Part shown: one piece after another, positions 45,678 to 52,986 of the stretch
Numbering within the stretch: the stretch's first letter is position 1
How the letters are laid out: every line of letters starts with the position of its first letter
Source of the DNA: Dyella_B acidisoli
GTDB taxonomy: Bacteria; Pseudomonadota; Gammaproteobacteria; Xanthomonadales; Rhodanobacteraceae
Direction of reading: 5' to 3'
NCBI RefSeq assembly: GCF_049532895.1
Contig: NZ_CP064031.1
Coordinates: 4,464,001 to 4,528,000 of the forward strand
DNA length: 64,000 nt
Program-made: the position numbers and the translations under genes
The notes under the pieces: generated by a model
Seen by the model: the letters and a program-made list of their open reading frames with translations, nothing else
Databases searched by the model: none
What the model was told of the DNA's origin: nothing

Positions 45678-46028
45678 TCAAGCGGGACGCACGTCGTGCA
45701 ATTGCCAGGATGCGCCGATCAGCCAATTCAAACGCTGACGCAAGATGCTCATCGGCAAATCGCTGATCACGCTCACTTCAGTGTGCAAGTCCGCGACCTT
45801 GGCCGTCACCGTAGCGAGTTGATCGGTGATACCCAGTCGCTCGTCCACACTATCGGGATCAGGCTGCATGACGCGCCAGCGCTGGAACAGCAGCGGGCTA
45901 CGCAAAGCTTCCTGCAAAGCGGCAGCTAGATCGTTCGGACCAGCACCGCTGTAGCTCAGCGAGGAATCAGTGCCGCGCGCGTGCGCAAGATCATTGATTT
46001 GCAGGTAGTAGTGACTACGGTTGGTCAT
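45678..46028 (-). CDS. Small protein of unknown function
   Basis: A 116-residue protein I do not recognise. It starts MTNRSHYYLQINDLAHARG and has a middle that predicts mostly helical, with a region rich in D, E, L and V (LATVTAKVADLHTEVSVISDLPMS). There is no signal peptide, TM helix or Cys motif. GGGAGG before ATG 46028 supports this start, and the frame continues to 46148 without support. It lies between bioD and the Gcr-family gene. Confidence 0.65.
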   Translation of the reverse strand: MTNRSHYYLQINDLAHARGTDSSLSYSGAGPNDLAAALQEALRSPLLFQRWRVMQPDPDSVDERLGITDQLATVTAKVADLHTEVSVISDLPMSILRQRLNWLIGASWQLHDVRPA

Positions 46029-46089
46029 CGGTTCCTCCCTTTTTGGTGACCGTTCCTGACATAGAGGGCCTGGCAGCCCTTGCTTCCCC

Positions 46090-46764
46090 TTAAAAACGCA
46101 GCGCTGCCTGGTCCAACAGGCTCCACGCTCGTTCCGGCGGCATGCCATACGGCAGGAGCCCTAAGCAGGGTGCCGGCAGCAACGCATGCAACGTGGCGAT
46201 ATTCTCCTCGATCGCAGCCATCTCTGGGTCGATGCAGTTCCCAATCCAGCCGACCAGCCGGCAACCATCCGCCTGGATGGCCTCAGCACTGAGCAGTGCA
46301 TGATTGAGGCAGCCAAGCCGTAGCCCCACCACCAGCACCACCGGCAACCCCCAGGCCTTGGGAAGCTCCGAGGCGAGCAAGCCCGGTGCCAATGGCACTC
46401 GCCAGCCGCCCACGCCTTCGACCACCACCATGTCGTAACGCGTGGATAGTTTCTGAAACGCCGCGTGCAGCGGCGGCAACGCAATCGTCACGCCGGCGTG
46501 AGCAGCGGCCAAGTGGGGAGACAGCGGTTCACGCAAGGCGACGGGATTGATCTCTTCGTACGCGGGCGCAGGCCTGCTCGCGGCCTGCAGCGCCAGCGCG
46601 TCCTCATTGCGCAGACCGTGTGCGGTCTCGACACAACCGCTCGCGACCGGCTTCATACCGCAGACGCTCAGGCCCGACGCGCGCAAGGCGTGAATCAACG
46701 TGCAAGCCGCATGGGTTTTACCGATGCCAGTGTCAGTGCCCGCCACGAACAGCGACGAGCTCAT
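46090..46764 (-). CDS. bioD: Dethiobiotin synthetase
   Basis: Catalyses ATP-dependent carboxylation of DAPA to dethiobiotin, the penultimate step of biotin synthesis. The 224-residue P-loop protein has FVAGTDTGIGKTHAA (residues 5-19), the catalytic KPVASG and EGVGGWRVPL. It is not beside other bio genes here. ATG 46764 overlaps the stop of the upstream channel-like gene (ATGA). Confidence 0.94.
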   Translation of the reverse strand: MSSSLFVAGTDTGIGKTHAACTLIHALRASGLSVCGMKPVASGCVETAHGLRNEDALALQAASRPAPAYEEINPVALREPLSPHLAAAHAGVTIALPPLHAAFQKLSTRYDMVVVEGVGGWRVPLAPGLLASELPKAWGLPVVLVVGLRLGCLNHALLSAEAIQADGCRLVGWIGNCIDPEMAAIEENIATLHALLPAPCLGLLPYGMPPERAWSLLDQAALRF

Positions 46765-47465
46765 GCAGCACTCGCCCTGGCTCGTTTCGCCCAACGCCCT
46801 GCTATCCAGTACATCGGGCTCAACAAGATATAAAGGCACCCCGGCAACGCCGTCCATGCCGACGTCTCGGGAATGACCAGCGCCGCAAACAATGAGAGCA
46901 AGGCCACGTAGATCGAGCCTGTCTGCGTGTAGAAAGACTGGCGTGCTTCGATCCGCTCCGCATGCGACATATGTGCCTTGCGCAAGCTATGGCGATAAAG
47001 GCCTGCAAGACACGCTGCCATGCAGGCATAGGCCAAGCCGTAGCAAATGTAGAGTGCTTTCACTTCGTGCACGCTGTTGATGGTCGGTGCACCCGACAAT
47101 TGCTGATGCGCGAAGGCCGCATAAAATGCACTGAACATCGCCTGGAACAACATGTTCAGCGGATAAACGAAAATCAACGCGAAGAACACCAGCATCAGAC
47201 TCAACATCATGCTGGTCGTGTCGTGCAACCGGAAGCGGTCTCGCCAACGTACATGGCGGTGCCAGAAGATCATCAGCGTGGCGAAGCTGCAGGCAAAAGC
47301 CGGAATTCGGTCCAGCGCCTGCAAAAGATCGTGCAGGTTGTGCGGCACTTCGGCCCCCGCGATGGCCAGCACGCTTACCGCAAAAGCGAAGGCCGCGTCG
47401 ATGAAACCATCCAGCCGGTGCGCCTCGACACGCCCATTGTGCGCAGCATCGTGCTGCTCGCTCAT
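46761..47465 (-). CDS. TMEM175/DUF1211-family membrane protein (K+ channel-like)
   Basis: A 234-residue six-helix protein. The first helix has RLDGFIDAAFAFAVSVLAIAG, a variant of the RxxxFSDGVFAI signature of TMEM175-type potassium channels; the usual S-D is present only as I-D. ATG 47465 (MSEQHDAAHNG) is preferred within a frame to 47498. It is coupled to bioD by an ATGA overlap, though the two functions are unrelated. Channel activity is inferred from the family. Confidence 0.72.
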   Translation of the reverse strand: MSEQHDAAHNGRVEAHRLDGFIDAAFAFAVSVLAIAGAEVPHNLHDLLQALDRIPAFACSFATLMIFWHRHVRWRDRFRLHDTTSMMLSLMLVFFALIFVYPLNMLFQAMFSAFYAAFAHQQLSGAPTINSVHEVKALYICYGLAYACMAACLAGLYRHSLRKAHMSHAERIEARQSFYTQTGSIYVALLSLFAALVIPETSAWTALPGCLYILLSPMYWIAGRWAKRARASAA

Positions 47466-47542
47466 AATCGATTCCCCTTGTGCCCAGGCCGCGGACAACC
47501 CATCTTTGGCCAGTCAGTCTGCAGCAATCGAGTCCATACGTC

Positions 47543-48034
47543 ATGTTCGAGATCAAAAACGCCCTGGCAACTAGCAAGCCCGAGCTATATGCCGACCTGG
47601 CGGACCAGGCCCGCGGCATGCTGGCCGGCGAACCCAGCCTCATCGCCAACGCAGCCAATTTCGCGGCCCTGGTGTTCCACAGCCTGCCCGACTTCAACTG
47701 GGCCGGCTTTTATCTCTATGACGGCAAAGAACTGGTGGTTGGACCGTTCCAGGGCAAGCCGGCCTGTATCCGCATTGCACTTGGCAAAGGTGTATGCGGC
47801 ACCGCGGCACAGACGCGCCAAACACAGATTGTGCGTGACGTGAACGATTTCGACGGTCACATTGCCTGCGATGCGGCATCGCAGTCGGAAATCGTGGTGC
47901 CGCTGGTGAAGTCCGATGGCACGCTGCTGGGTGTGTGGGACGTGGACAGTCCGTCCATCGGCCGCTTCGACGACGAAGATCGTGCAGGCATGGAAGCGTT
48001 GTGCGCGGTATTCATGGAAGCCGTCAACGCGTAG
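47543..48034 (+). CDS. msrC: Free methionine-(R)-sulfoxide reductase (GAF domain)
   Basis: Reduces free Met-R-sulfoxide. The 163-residue GAF-domain protein carries the three family cysteines, in PACIRI, GKGVCGTAA and GHIACDAAS, which form the catalytic and resolving pair. The PFQGKPACIRIALGKGVCG block and the late IVVPLVKSDG are characteristic. ATG 47543 is preferred. It diverges from the TMEM175-like gene. Confidence 0.92.
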   Translation: MFEIKNALATSKPELYADLADQARGMLAGEPSLIANAANFAALVFHSLPDFNWAGFYLYDGKELVVGPFQGKPACIRIALGKGVCGTAAQTRQTQIVRDVNDFDGHIACDAASQSEIVVPLVKSDGTLLGVWDVDSPSIGRFDDEDRAGMEALCAVFMEAVNA

Positions 48035-48105
48035 ATTGGGGTGCAAACCCCAACACTCGTATCCGCATACATGGCGATGTTGGAGTTTGCGCTCCAACCT
48101 ACGGA
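48033..48105. repeat. Two adjacent palindromes between convergent genes
   Basis: TTGGGGTGCAAACCCCAA (about 48036-48053) and GTTGGAGTTTGCGCTCCAAC (about 48082-48101) are two small palindromes of one family, related to the element at 9083. They fill the gap between the converging msrC and engB genes, where they may act as terminators. Confidence 0.55.
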
Positions 48106-48762
48106 TCAGTCGCGCTGTGCGACGATGGCGCGTTCATGGCCTTCCAGCAAATTCATGACGGCAGCGCGCGCCTCCTCCACACCCGTGCCGTCTGGCGCTG
48201 AAAACACCTGCATCGTCACCGGTGTGTTCGCGCCAATCTGATTGCGCAGTGCAGTCAGCGCTTGGCTCGCCTGATTGCGCGACAGCTTGTCGGCCTTGGT
48301 CAGCAGCACATGGCACGGCAACACGGTGGCGAGGCAGAAGTCCAGCATCATCCGGTCGAACTCCTTCATGGGATGACGGATGTCCACGATCAGTACCACG
48401 CCACGCAGGCTGCGGCGCACGTGCAAATATTTGTCGATTTCATGTCGCCAGTGGTCCCGCAGGGCATCGGGCACCTTGGCGTAACCGTAGCCGGGCAGAT
48501 CGATCAGGCGCGTTTCCAGTGGCTGCGACGTTTCACCGCGCACCACCACAGGCAAAGAAAAGGCGACCATCTGCTGCGTGCGCCCCGGCGTTTTCGAGGT
48601 GCGCGCCAGACTCTTCTGGCCGGTCAATGCATTCAATGCGCTGGACTTGCCCGCGTTGGAACGGCCGGCGAACGCCACCTCGGCGCCTTCGTCGGCAGGT
48701 AGTTGCTGGATGCGATGGGCGGCAAGCACGAATTGTGCGCCCTGCAGCGGATTGATAGGCAT
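48106..48762 (-). CDS. engB: Ribosome-biogenesis GTPase EngB/YsxC
   Basis: A 218-residue TRAFAC GTPase needed for 50S assembly. G1 is GRSNAGKS (33-40), G3 DLPGYGYAKV, G4 TKAD and the intervening TPGRTQQM is the switch I Thr region. The protein is of normal length and compact, with no extra domains. It diverges from the cytochrome c4 gene across a 320-bp region that holds a long repeat. Confidence 0.95.
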   Translation of the reverse strand: MPINPLQGAQFVLAAHRIQQLPADEGAEVAFAGRSNAGKSSALNALTGQKSLARTSKTPGRTQQMVAFSLPVVVRGETSQPLETRLIDLPGYGYAKVPDALRDHWRHEIDKYLHVRRSLRGVVLIVDIRHPMKEFDRMMLDFCLATVLPCHVLLTKADKLSRNQASQALTALRNQIGANTPVTMQVFSAPDGTGVEEARAAVMNLLEGHERAIVAQRD

Positions 48763-48803
48763 AGACTGGTTTGACCGGCTTGGATGGGGTGGGGATAATT
48801 TAA

Positions 48804-49008
48804 GGATGCTCTGATTCGTTCTGCATAGGTGGCAGCGGCCCTGTCTGTTCGCAGGTCACAGGGCCATCGGCGCACGCGGGGAGGGTACATGGATGTACCC
48901 TGCCTTGAGGAGCGAGGAAGGCAGACTGGCCGTCTGTCGAGACGATGGACCGAAGAGATGCGAACAGACAGGGTCGGTGACGCCTACGCAGAATGGATCA
49001 GATCATCC
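48804..49008. repeat. Long imperfect palindrome, copy 1 (GGATGCTCTGA family)
   Basis: This 205-bp element fills most of the 320-bp gap between engB and the cytochrome c4 gene. The two ~49-base ends are inverted copies with a few mismatches, from GGATGCTCTGA at the left to its partner ending at 49008. The inner ends CCTGTCTGTTCGC (48840-48852) and GCGAACAGACAGG (48960-48972) pair perfectly. The interior has smaller hairpins, e.g. GGGTACATGGATGTACCC. A 132-base core (48840-48971) recurs at 61490-61621 with five mismatches. Short frames in it, conceptually MYPPRVRRWPCDLRT, are shared by both copies and probably not coding. Confidence 0.85.
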
Positions 49009-49082
49009 TTTAGTTCTGCCAGTCACGGTACGCTGAGGGTGCGCACCGTACGTCAATAGCAGTATTTCCTGGAGGCAAGTGT

Positions 49083-49895
49083 ATGAGTTTTCGGCTCGCC
49101 GGTTGCCGGCCCGCTGTCTTGAATGCAGTAGCCCTGGTTGTTGCTCTTTCCGCCAGCGTCGCGTTTGCGCAGAACACCAAAGCCCCGGCCGCCACGAAAG
49201 CCCCGGCCGCAGCCGCCTCCACCACCAAACCCGCCTCTGCAGCCACCGCGCCGGCCGCCGCAACGCCTACCGCCGCAGCTGCGCACGATGACAACTGGAT
49301 GATGTCCACCAAACCAGGTGACGCCACGTCCGGCCAGGGCAAGGCTGCCGCATGCGGTGCCTGCCACGGCATGGACGGTAACTCCACCGATCCGCAGTAT
49401 CCGAAGCTCGCTGGACAGCACGAGATGTATATCGCGCACCAGTTGCATAACTTCAAATCCGGCGAGCGCCAGAACGCCATCATGCTCGGCATGTCCACGC
49501 CGCTGTCCGATCAGGACATGCGCGACATTGCGGCCTATTTCGCCGGCAAGCAGCCGCTGCCCGGCGTGGCCGATCAAGCGTTGGTCGAACGCGGCCAGAA
49601 ACTCTATCGCGAAGGTGATCCGGATCGCGGCATTCCGGCCTGCATGGCGTGCCACAGCATCGACGGCCGCGGCAATCCCGGTGCGATGTATCCGCAGCTC
49701 ACCAGCCAGCATGCACAGTACATCGAAGCCAAGCTGAAAGATTTCCAGAGCGGCACGACCTGGGGCCACGAGGCTCACGCCCAGATCATGCCGACCGTCG
49801 CCAAGAACCTTGACCCGCAGGACATCGCGGCGCTGGCCAGCTATATCGAAGGCCTGCACGTCGCCGACCATGGCACGGCCGCTGCATCGCCGTAA
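49083..49895 (+). CDS. Diheme cytochrome c4
   Basis: A 270-residue periplasmic electron carrier. Signal peptide ends VAFA (about 29), then an Ala/Thr/Pro-rich linker (30-68) and two cytochrome c domains with heme motifs C91-GACH95 and C187-MACH191. Cytochrome c4 passes electrons to terminal oxidases or other acceptors. GGAGG eight bases upstream supports the ATG. The dsbA-like genes follow on the same strand, a usual arrangement near cytochrome c genes. Confidence 0.92.
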   Translation: MSFRLAGCRPAVLNAVALVVALSASVAFAQNTKAPAATKAPAAAASTTKPASAATAPAAATPTAAAAHDDNWMMSTKPGDATSGQGKAAACGACHGMDGNSTDPQYPKLAGQHEMYIAHQLHNFKSGERQNAIMLGMSTPLSDQDMRDIAAYFAGKQPLPGVADQALVERGQKLYREGDPDRGIPACMACHSIDGRGNPGAMYPQLTSQHAQYIEAKLKDFQSGTTWGHEAHAQIMPTVAKNLDPQDIAALASYIEGLHVADHGTAAASP

Positions 49896-49929
49896 CTTCC
49901 TGTTGGCCGCGTTGTCCCAGGGAGGCCCT

Positions 49930-49978
49930 GGTCCATTTTCCGTCGATGACACCCACGTAAAATGGATCAGAGCGTCCC
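49930..49978. repeat. Short member of the GGATGCTCTGA repeat family
   Basis: GGTCCATTTTCCGT (49930-49943) and ACGTAAAATGGATC (49955-49968) form a hairpin with few mismatches, followed by AGAGCGTCCC. The CACCCACG...GATCAGAGCGTCCC end resembles the right ends of the long elements at 48804 and 61453. It lies between the cytochrome and dsbA-like genes and probably is a decayed or minimal copy. Confidence 0.55.
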
Positions 49979-50010
49979 CATTCCCTGATTCATCGACTTT
50001 GAGGCCAACC

Positions 50011-50910
50011 ATGCTGAAGCGTTTGTCTTTCCTTTGTGCGGCGCTGATTGCGCTCGCCGCCTGCAGCCAAAACGGTACCGATGCCTCGGCGCCGCAACCG
50101 GCTCCGGCCCAGACATCCGCCCCTGCCACCCCGGCCTCGACTGCGAAGCCGGCACCGGCCAGCACCACGCAAGCACCGGCCGCCGCCTCCACCGCAGCGG
50201 CTTCTGCCAGCACCGCAGCAGCACCAGCTGCCGCTTCGACGGCCACCGCAGCCCCACAGAAACCCTCAGCGCCGGCCGAGCCCTTCGTCGACAACGGCAA
50301 GTGGGTGGAAGGCAAGAACTACTTCACCATCGAGCCGCAACAGCCCACCGGCAATCCGGACAAGATCGTGGTGACGGAAGCGTTCTCCTACGCCTGCCCC
50401 GCTTGCAATGCGTTCCACACCACGGCCGATCAGCTCGAGAAGAGCTTGCCGTCGAATGCGGTGATGACTTATTTGCCGGTATCGTTCCGTCCGGATGAAA
50501 ACTTCCCGTTGTTCCAGCGCGCCTATTTCACCGCCAAGGCATTGGGTGTGGTCGAGAAGGCGCATGACGCCATCTACGACGCAGTGTGGAAGAGCGGCGA
50601 ACTGGCTTCCGACGATCTCGCCACCGGCCGTCCGAAACCGCAGTCCGCATGGCCGACGATCGACAACGTGGCGAAGTTCTATGCCAAGTACGGCGTCGAT
50701 CCCACGCAGTTCGTTGCGGTGGCCAACTCCTTCAGCATCAACACGCAGATGAAGCGCGCCGACGACATGGTGAAGGCATACGGTGTGGATGGCACGCCCA
50801 GCATCATCGTCAATGGCAAGTATCGCTTCACGCCCGGCAGCGCTGGCGGCTACGCGCAGTCGATCGAGCTGACCAAATGGCTCGTCGCCAAAGAAGCCGC
50901 AGGCAAGTAA
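50011..50910 (+). CDS. dsbA: DsbA-like thiol oxidoreductase, probable lipoprotein
   Basis: A 299-residue periplasmic disulfide oxidoreductase. The N-terminus is a lipoprotein signal (LAAC, C18). A long Ala/Pro/Thr/Ser-rich linker follows (about 20-90), then the thioredoxin-fold domain with active site C129-P-A-C132 and the cis-Pro region GVDGTPSIIVNGKYR. The frame upstream of ATG 50011 is a shadow of cytochrome c4. The linker suggests a membrane-tethered arm that lets the domain reach targets. It is one of a tandem pair. Confidence 0.92.
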   Translation: MLKRLSFLCAALIALAACSQNGTDASAPQPAPAQTSAPATPASTAKPAPASTTQAPAAASTAAASASTAAAPAAASTATAAPQKPSAPAEPFVDNGKWVEGKNYFTIEPQQPTGNPDKIVVTEAFSYACPACNAFHTTADQLEKSLPSNAVMTYLPVSFRPDENFPLFQRAYFTAKALGVVEKAHDAIYDAVWKSGELASDDLATGRPKPQSAWPTIDNVAKFYAKYGVDPTQFVAVANSFSINTQMKRADDMVKAYGVDGTPSIIVNGKYRFTPGSAGGYAQSIELTKWLVAKEAAGK

Positions 50911-50922
50911 GCACGAATGCAC

Positions 50923-50948
50923 AGCGCCCGATCCGCCGGGCGCTTTTT
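50923..50948 (+). terminator. Intrinsic terminator after the first dsbA-like gene
   Basis: AGCGCCCG (50923-50930) and CGGGCGCT (50937-50944) pair around ATCCGC, followed by TTTTT. It lies 12 bases after the stop codon. The second dsbA-like gene starts 54 bp further on and so probably has its own promoter. Confidence 0.85.
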
Positions 50949-51001
50949 GTTTAATCTCAAAAAAAATCGTTGACGAACCTTGTCATTGCACAGGTAAAAA
51001 C

Positions 51002-51661
51002 ATGTTCAAGACCGCCCGATACCGCATCACCGCCCTGCTTTGCGGTTTGCTGTTGACCACCGCTTGCAGCGCCGCCGGCCCCGATGCCGCGTCCGCGCCT
51101 TTCACCGACGGTAACCAATACGTCACCCTGCCGGCGCCTTATCAGCGCGACAACAGCAGCGGCAAGGTCGAAGTAGTGGAAGTGTTTTCCTACGCGTGCA
51201 TTCACTGCGCCGAGTTCTCCACCTATGCCGACGAGCTACGCAAGTCGCTGCCCAAAGGCGTGGAATTCAAGTTGGTGCCAGCACCGTTCAACGACGCCTG
51301 GGTGCCGTTCGCACGCGCTTATTACGCCTCCAAGAAGCTGGGGCTGCTGGAACAGACGCACGATGAACTATTCAAGGCGAAGTTCAAGGAGCAGTACCCG
51401 ATCAACTCCATGGACGAGATCGCCGATTTCTACGCTCAGCACGGCGCAAACCGCGAGCAGTTTCTGAAGATCGCCAACTCGCCCGAAGTGGATGCACAGA
51501 TCAAGAAAGATCTCGCACTGATCCAGACGTGGGGTGTGGACGGTACGCCGACCATCGTCGTCGACGGCAAGTACCGCAGCGCCAACATCAAGAGCTTCCC
51601 CGAGCTGGTGGATCTCACCAAGTTCCTGGTGCAGCAAGAACTGAGCGCCAAGCAGAAGTAA
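51002..51661 (+). CDS. dsbA: DsbA-like thiol oxidoreductase
   Basis: A 219-residue exported thioredoxin-fold protein. Active site is C66-I-H-C69 (VFSYACIHC), with the cis-Pro loop GVDGTPTIVVDGKYR. The N-terminus is a signal peptide with Cys at position 22 (LTTAC), which could be a lipobox but is a weak match. Compared with its neighbour it has a CIHC rather than CPAC site and no long linker. A tandem arrangement suggests division of labour, unproven. Confidence 0.92.
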   Translation: MFKTARYRITALLCGLLLTTACSAAGPDAASAPFTDGNQYVTLPAPYQRDNSSGKVEVVEVFSYACIHCAEFSTYADELRKSLPKGVEFKLVPAPFNDAWVPFARAYYASKKLGLLEQTHDELFKAKFKEQYPINSMDEIADFYAQHGANREQFLKIANSPEVDAQIKKDLALIQTWGVDGTPTIVVDGKYRSANIKSFPELVDLTKFLVQQELSAKQK

Positions 51662-51673
51662 TCGCCTGAGATG

Positions 51674-51701
51674 GGATGCTCTGATCCTTTTCAGAGCATC
51701 C
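51674..51701. repeat. Minimal GGATGCTCTGA hairpin
   Basis: GGATGCTCTGA (51674-51684) and TCAGAGCATCC (51691-51701) form a perfect 11-bp stem around TCCTTT. It matches the outermost ends of the long elements at 48804 and 61453 and may be their minimal form. A degenerate copy follows at 51742-51768. It could also help end transcription of dsbA. Confidence 0.7.
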
Positions 51702-51781
51702 TGCAATGCGGCTTTCACAACCGCCGCATCGAGAACCTTTAGGATGCGCTGATCTTTTCAGAGCGGCCCCTACGCAGGACC

Positions 51782-52564
51782 ATGACCCGCGCCCCCGCCA
51801 AGCATCAACGGCTGCGCCTCCTCAGCTGCAATATTCTGGCGGGAGCCAGCGTGCAGCGTTACCGCCAGTACGTCACGCGCAGCATCAACGCGGTGCTGCC
51901 GGCACGCAGCAAACTGGATAATCTCGACCGCTTGGCCGAACTGCTCCCACAGTTCGACGTGGTCGGCTTGCAAGAAACCGATGCGGGCAGCCTGCGTTCC
52001 GGCTTTCTCAATCAGACACGCTATCTCGCCGAAACCTCCGGCATGCCGTACTGGAGTCATCAGCCCAATCGGCCGCTGGCGCAGATTTCGCACACGGCGA
52101 ACGGCTTGATTTCCCGCTTGGAACCGTTGCGGGTGATCGACTATCCCCTGCCTAGCCGCATTCCCGGACGCGGTGCGCTCGTGGCGCACTTCGGCGACGA
52201 TGCGCACGGGCTAGCGGTGGTTGTGGCGCATCTTTCGCTCAGCGCGCAGGCACGCGCCAAACAACTTGCCTTCATCGCCGAAGTGCTCCAGGACCATCCA
52301 CACGCGGTGCTGATGGGTGATCTCAATACCGACCCGCATAGCCCGGAGATGCGTCACCTGTTCGCACATTCGAGCCTGCAACCGCCCGAACACCCTGTGC
52401 CGACCTTTCCGAGCTGGAAGCCGCGGCGCGCGCTCGATCATATTCTGGTGTCATCGGACATCCGCATCGAAAAAATGTGGACATTGCCGCAGGCGTTTTC
52501 CGATCATCTGGCATTGGCTGCAGAAATCCAGCTTCCCTCCGCTTCCATCAAAACGCATCGATGA
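51782..52564 (+). CDS. Endonuclease/exonuclease/phosphatase-family protein
   Basis: A 260-residue metal-dependent hydrolase of the EEP superfamily. Motifs include LRLLSCNILAG (metal-binding Asn), DVVGLQETDAGS (catalytic Glu), VVVAHLSLS, VLMGDLNTDP (catalytic D-x-N) and a late FSDHLALAAEIQL (catalytic His). There is no signal peptide. Substrate could be DNA, a phospholipid or another phosphodiester; it cannot be told. The small membrane-protein gene after it overlaps its stop by four bases. Confidence 0.88.
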   Translation: MTRAPAKHQRLRLLSCNILAGASVQRYRQYVTRSINAVLPARSKLDNLDRLAELLPQFDVVGLQETDAGSLRSGFLNQTRYLAETSGMPYWSHQPNRPLAQISHTANGLISRLEPLRVIDYPLPSRIPGRGALVAHFGDDAHGLAVVVAHLSLSAQARAKQLAFIAEVLQDHPHAVLMGDLNTDPHSPEMRHLFAHSSLQPPEHPVPTFPSWKPRRALDHILVSSDIRIEKMWTLPQAFSDHLALAAEIQLPSASIKTHR

Positions 52565-52986
52565 CTGCAAAAAAGCGTTTCATTCCCGTTGCACTGCCTT
52601 GGCTGCTGATCGTGATCTTCGGCTTGTTGGCCACATGGTTGCGGTATGGCTTCATCGAGTCACGTGCGCTGGGGCATGTTTGCGAAGATGGCAATCCTCC
52701 CAGCTGGTGTTGGGCTCGCGAGCTGATCGTGATCGGCTTCAACAGTTACGGCTATGGCATCGCAGCGATCATCGCTACCGTGTTGGCGATGATCGGGAAA
52801 AAGCCATGGCTCGCAGCGCTGGCCGCAGCAATCGGTGCGATCGCTCTTATCCTTTACTGCTACTACGCCGGCGCTATCGCATTGTTGATCGGCTGCCTAC
52901 GCCTCTTGCGATTGCAAGCTAACCGCATGACAGCGCCAAGCCACCCAGACAGGCACGGCAATCGCCAGATTCAGGCCCAACCATAG
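52561..52986 (+). CDS. Small membrane protein of unknown function
   Basis: A 141-residue protein with about three hydrophobic helices (roughly 10-30, 55-78, 85-112), two Cys in the loop HVCEDGNPPSWCWARE, and a short basic C-terminal tail. I do not recognise a family. The ATG overlaps the hydrolase stop. Its last 90 bp overlap the end of the convergent GH17 gene, which is unusual, so the true C-terminus may need checking. Confidence 0.65.
   Translation: MTAKKRFIPVALPWLLIVIFGLLATWLRYGFIESRALGHVCEDGNPPSWCWARELIVIGFNSYGYGIAAIIATVLAMIGKKPWLAALAAAIGAIALILYCYYAGAIALLIGCLRLLRLQANRMTAPSHPDRHGNRQIQAQP

Noticed and set aside
48633..48890. Small frames with MYPPRVRRWPCDLRT-type translation in both long repeats
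   Set aside because: The shared peptide is explained by the repeated DNA; frames differ in length and have no ribosome-binding site of note.
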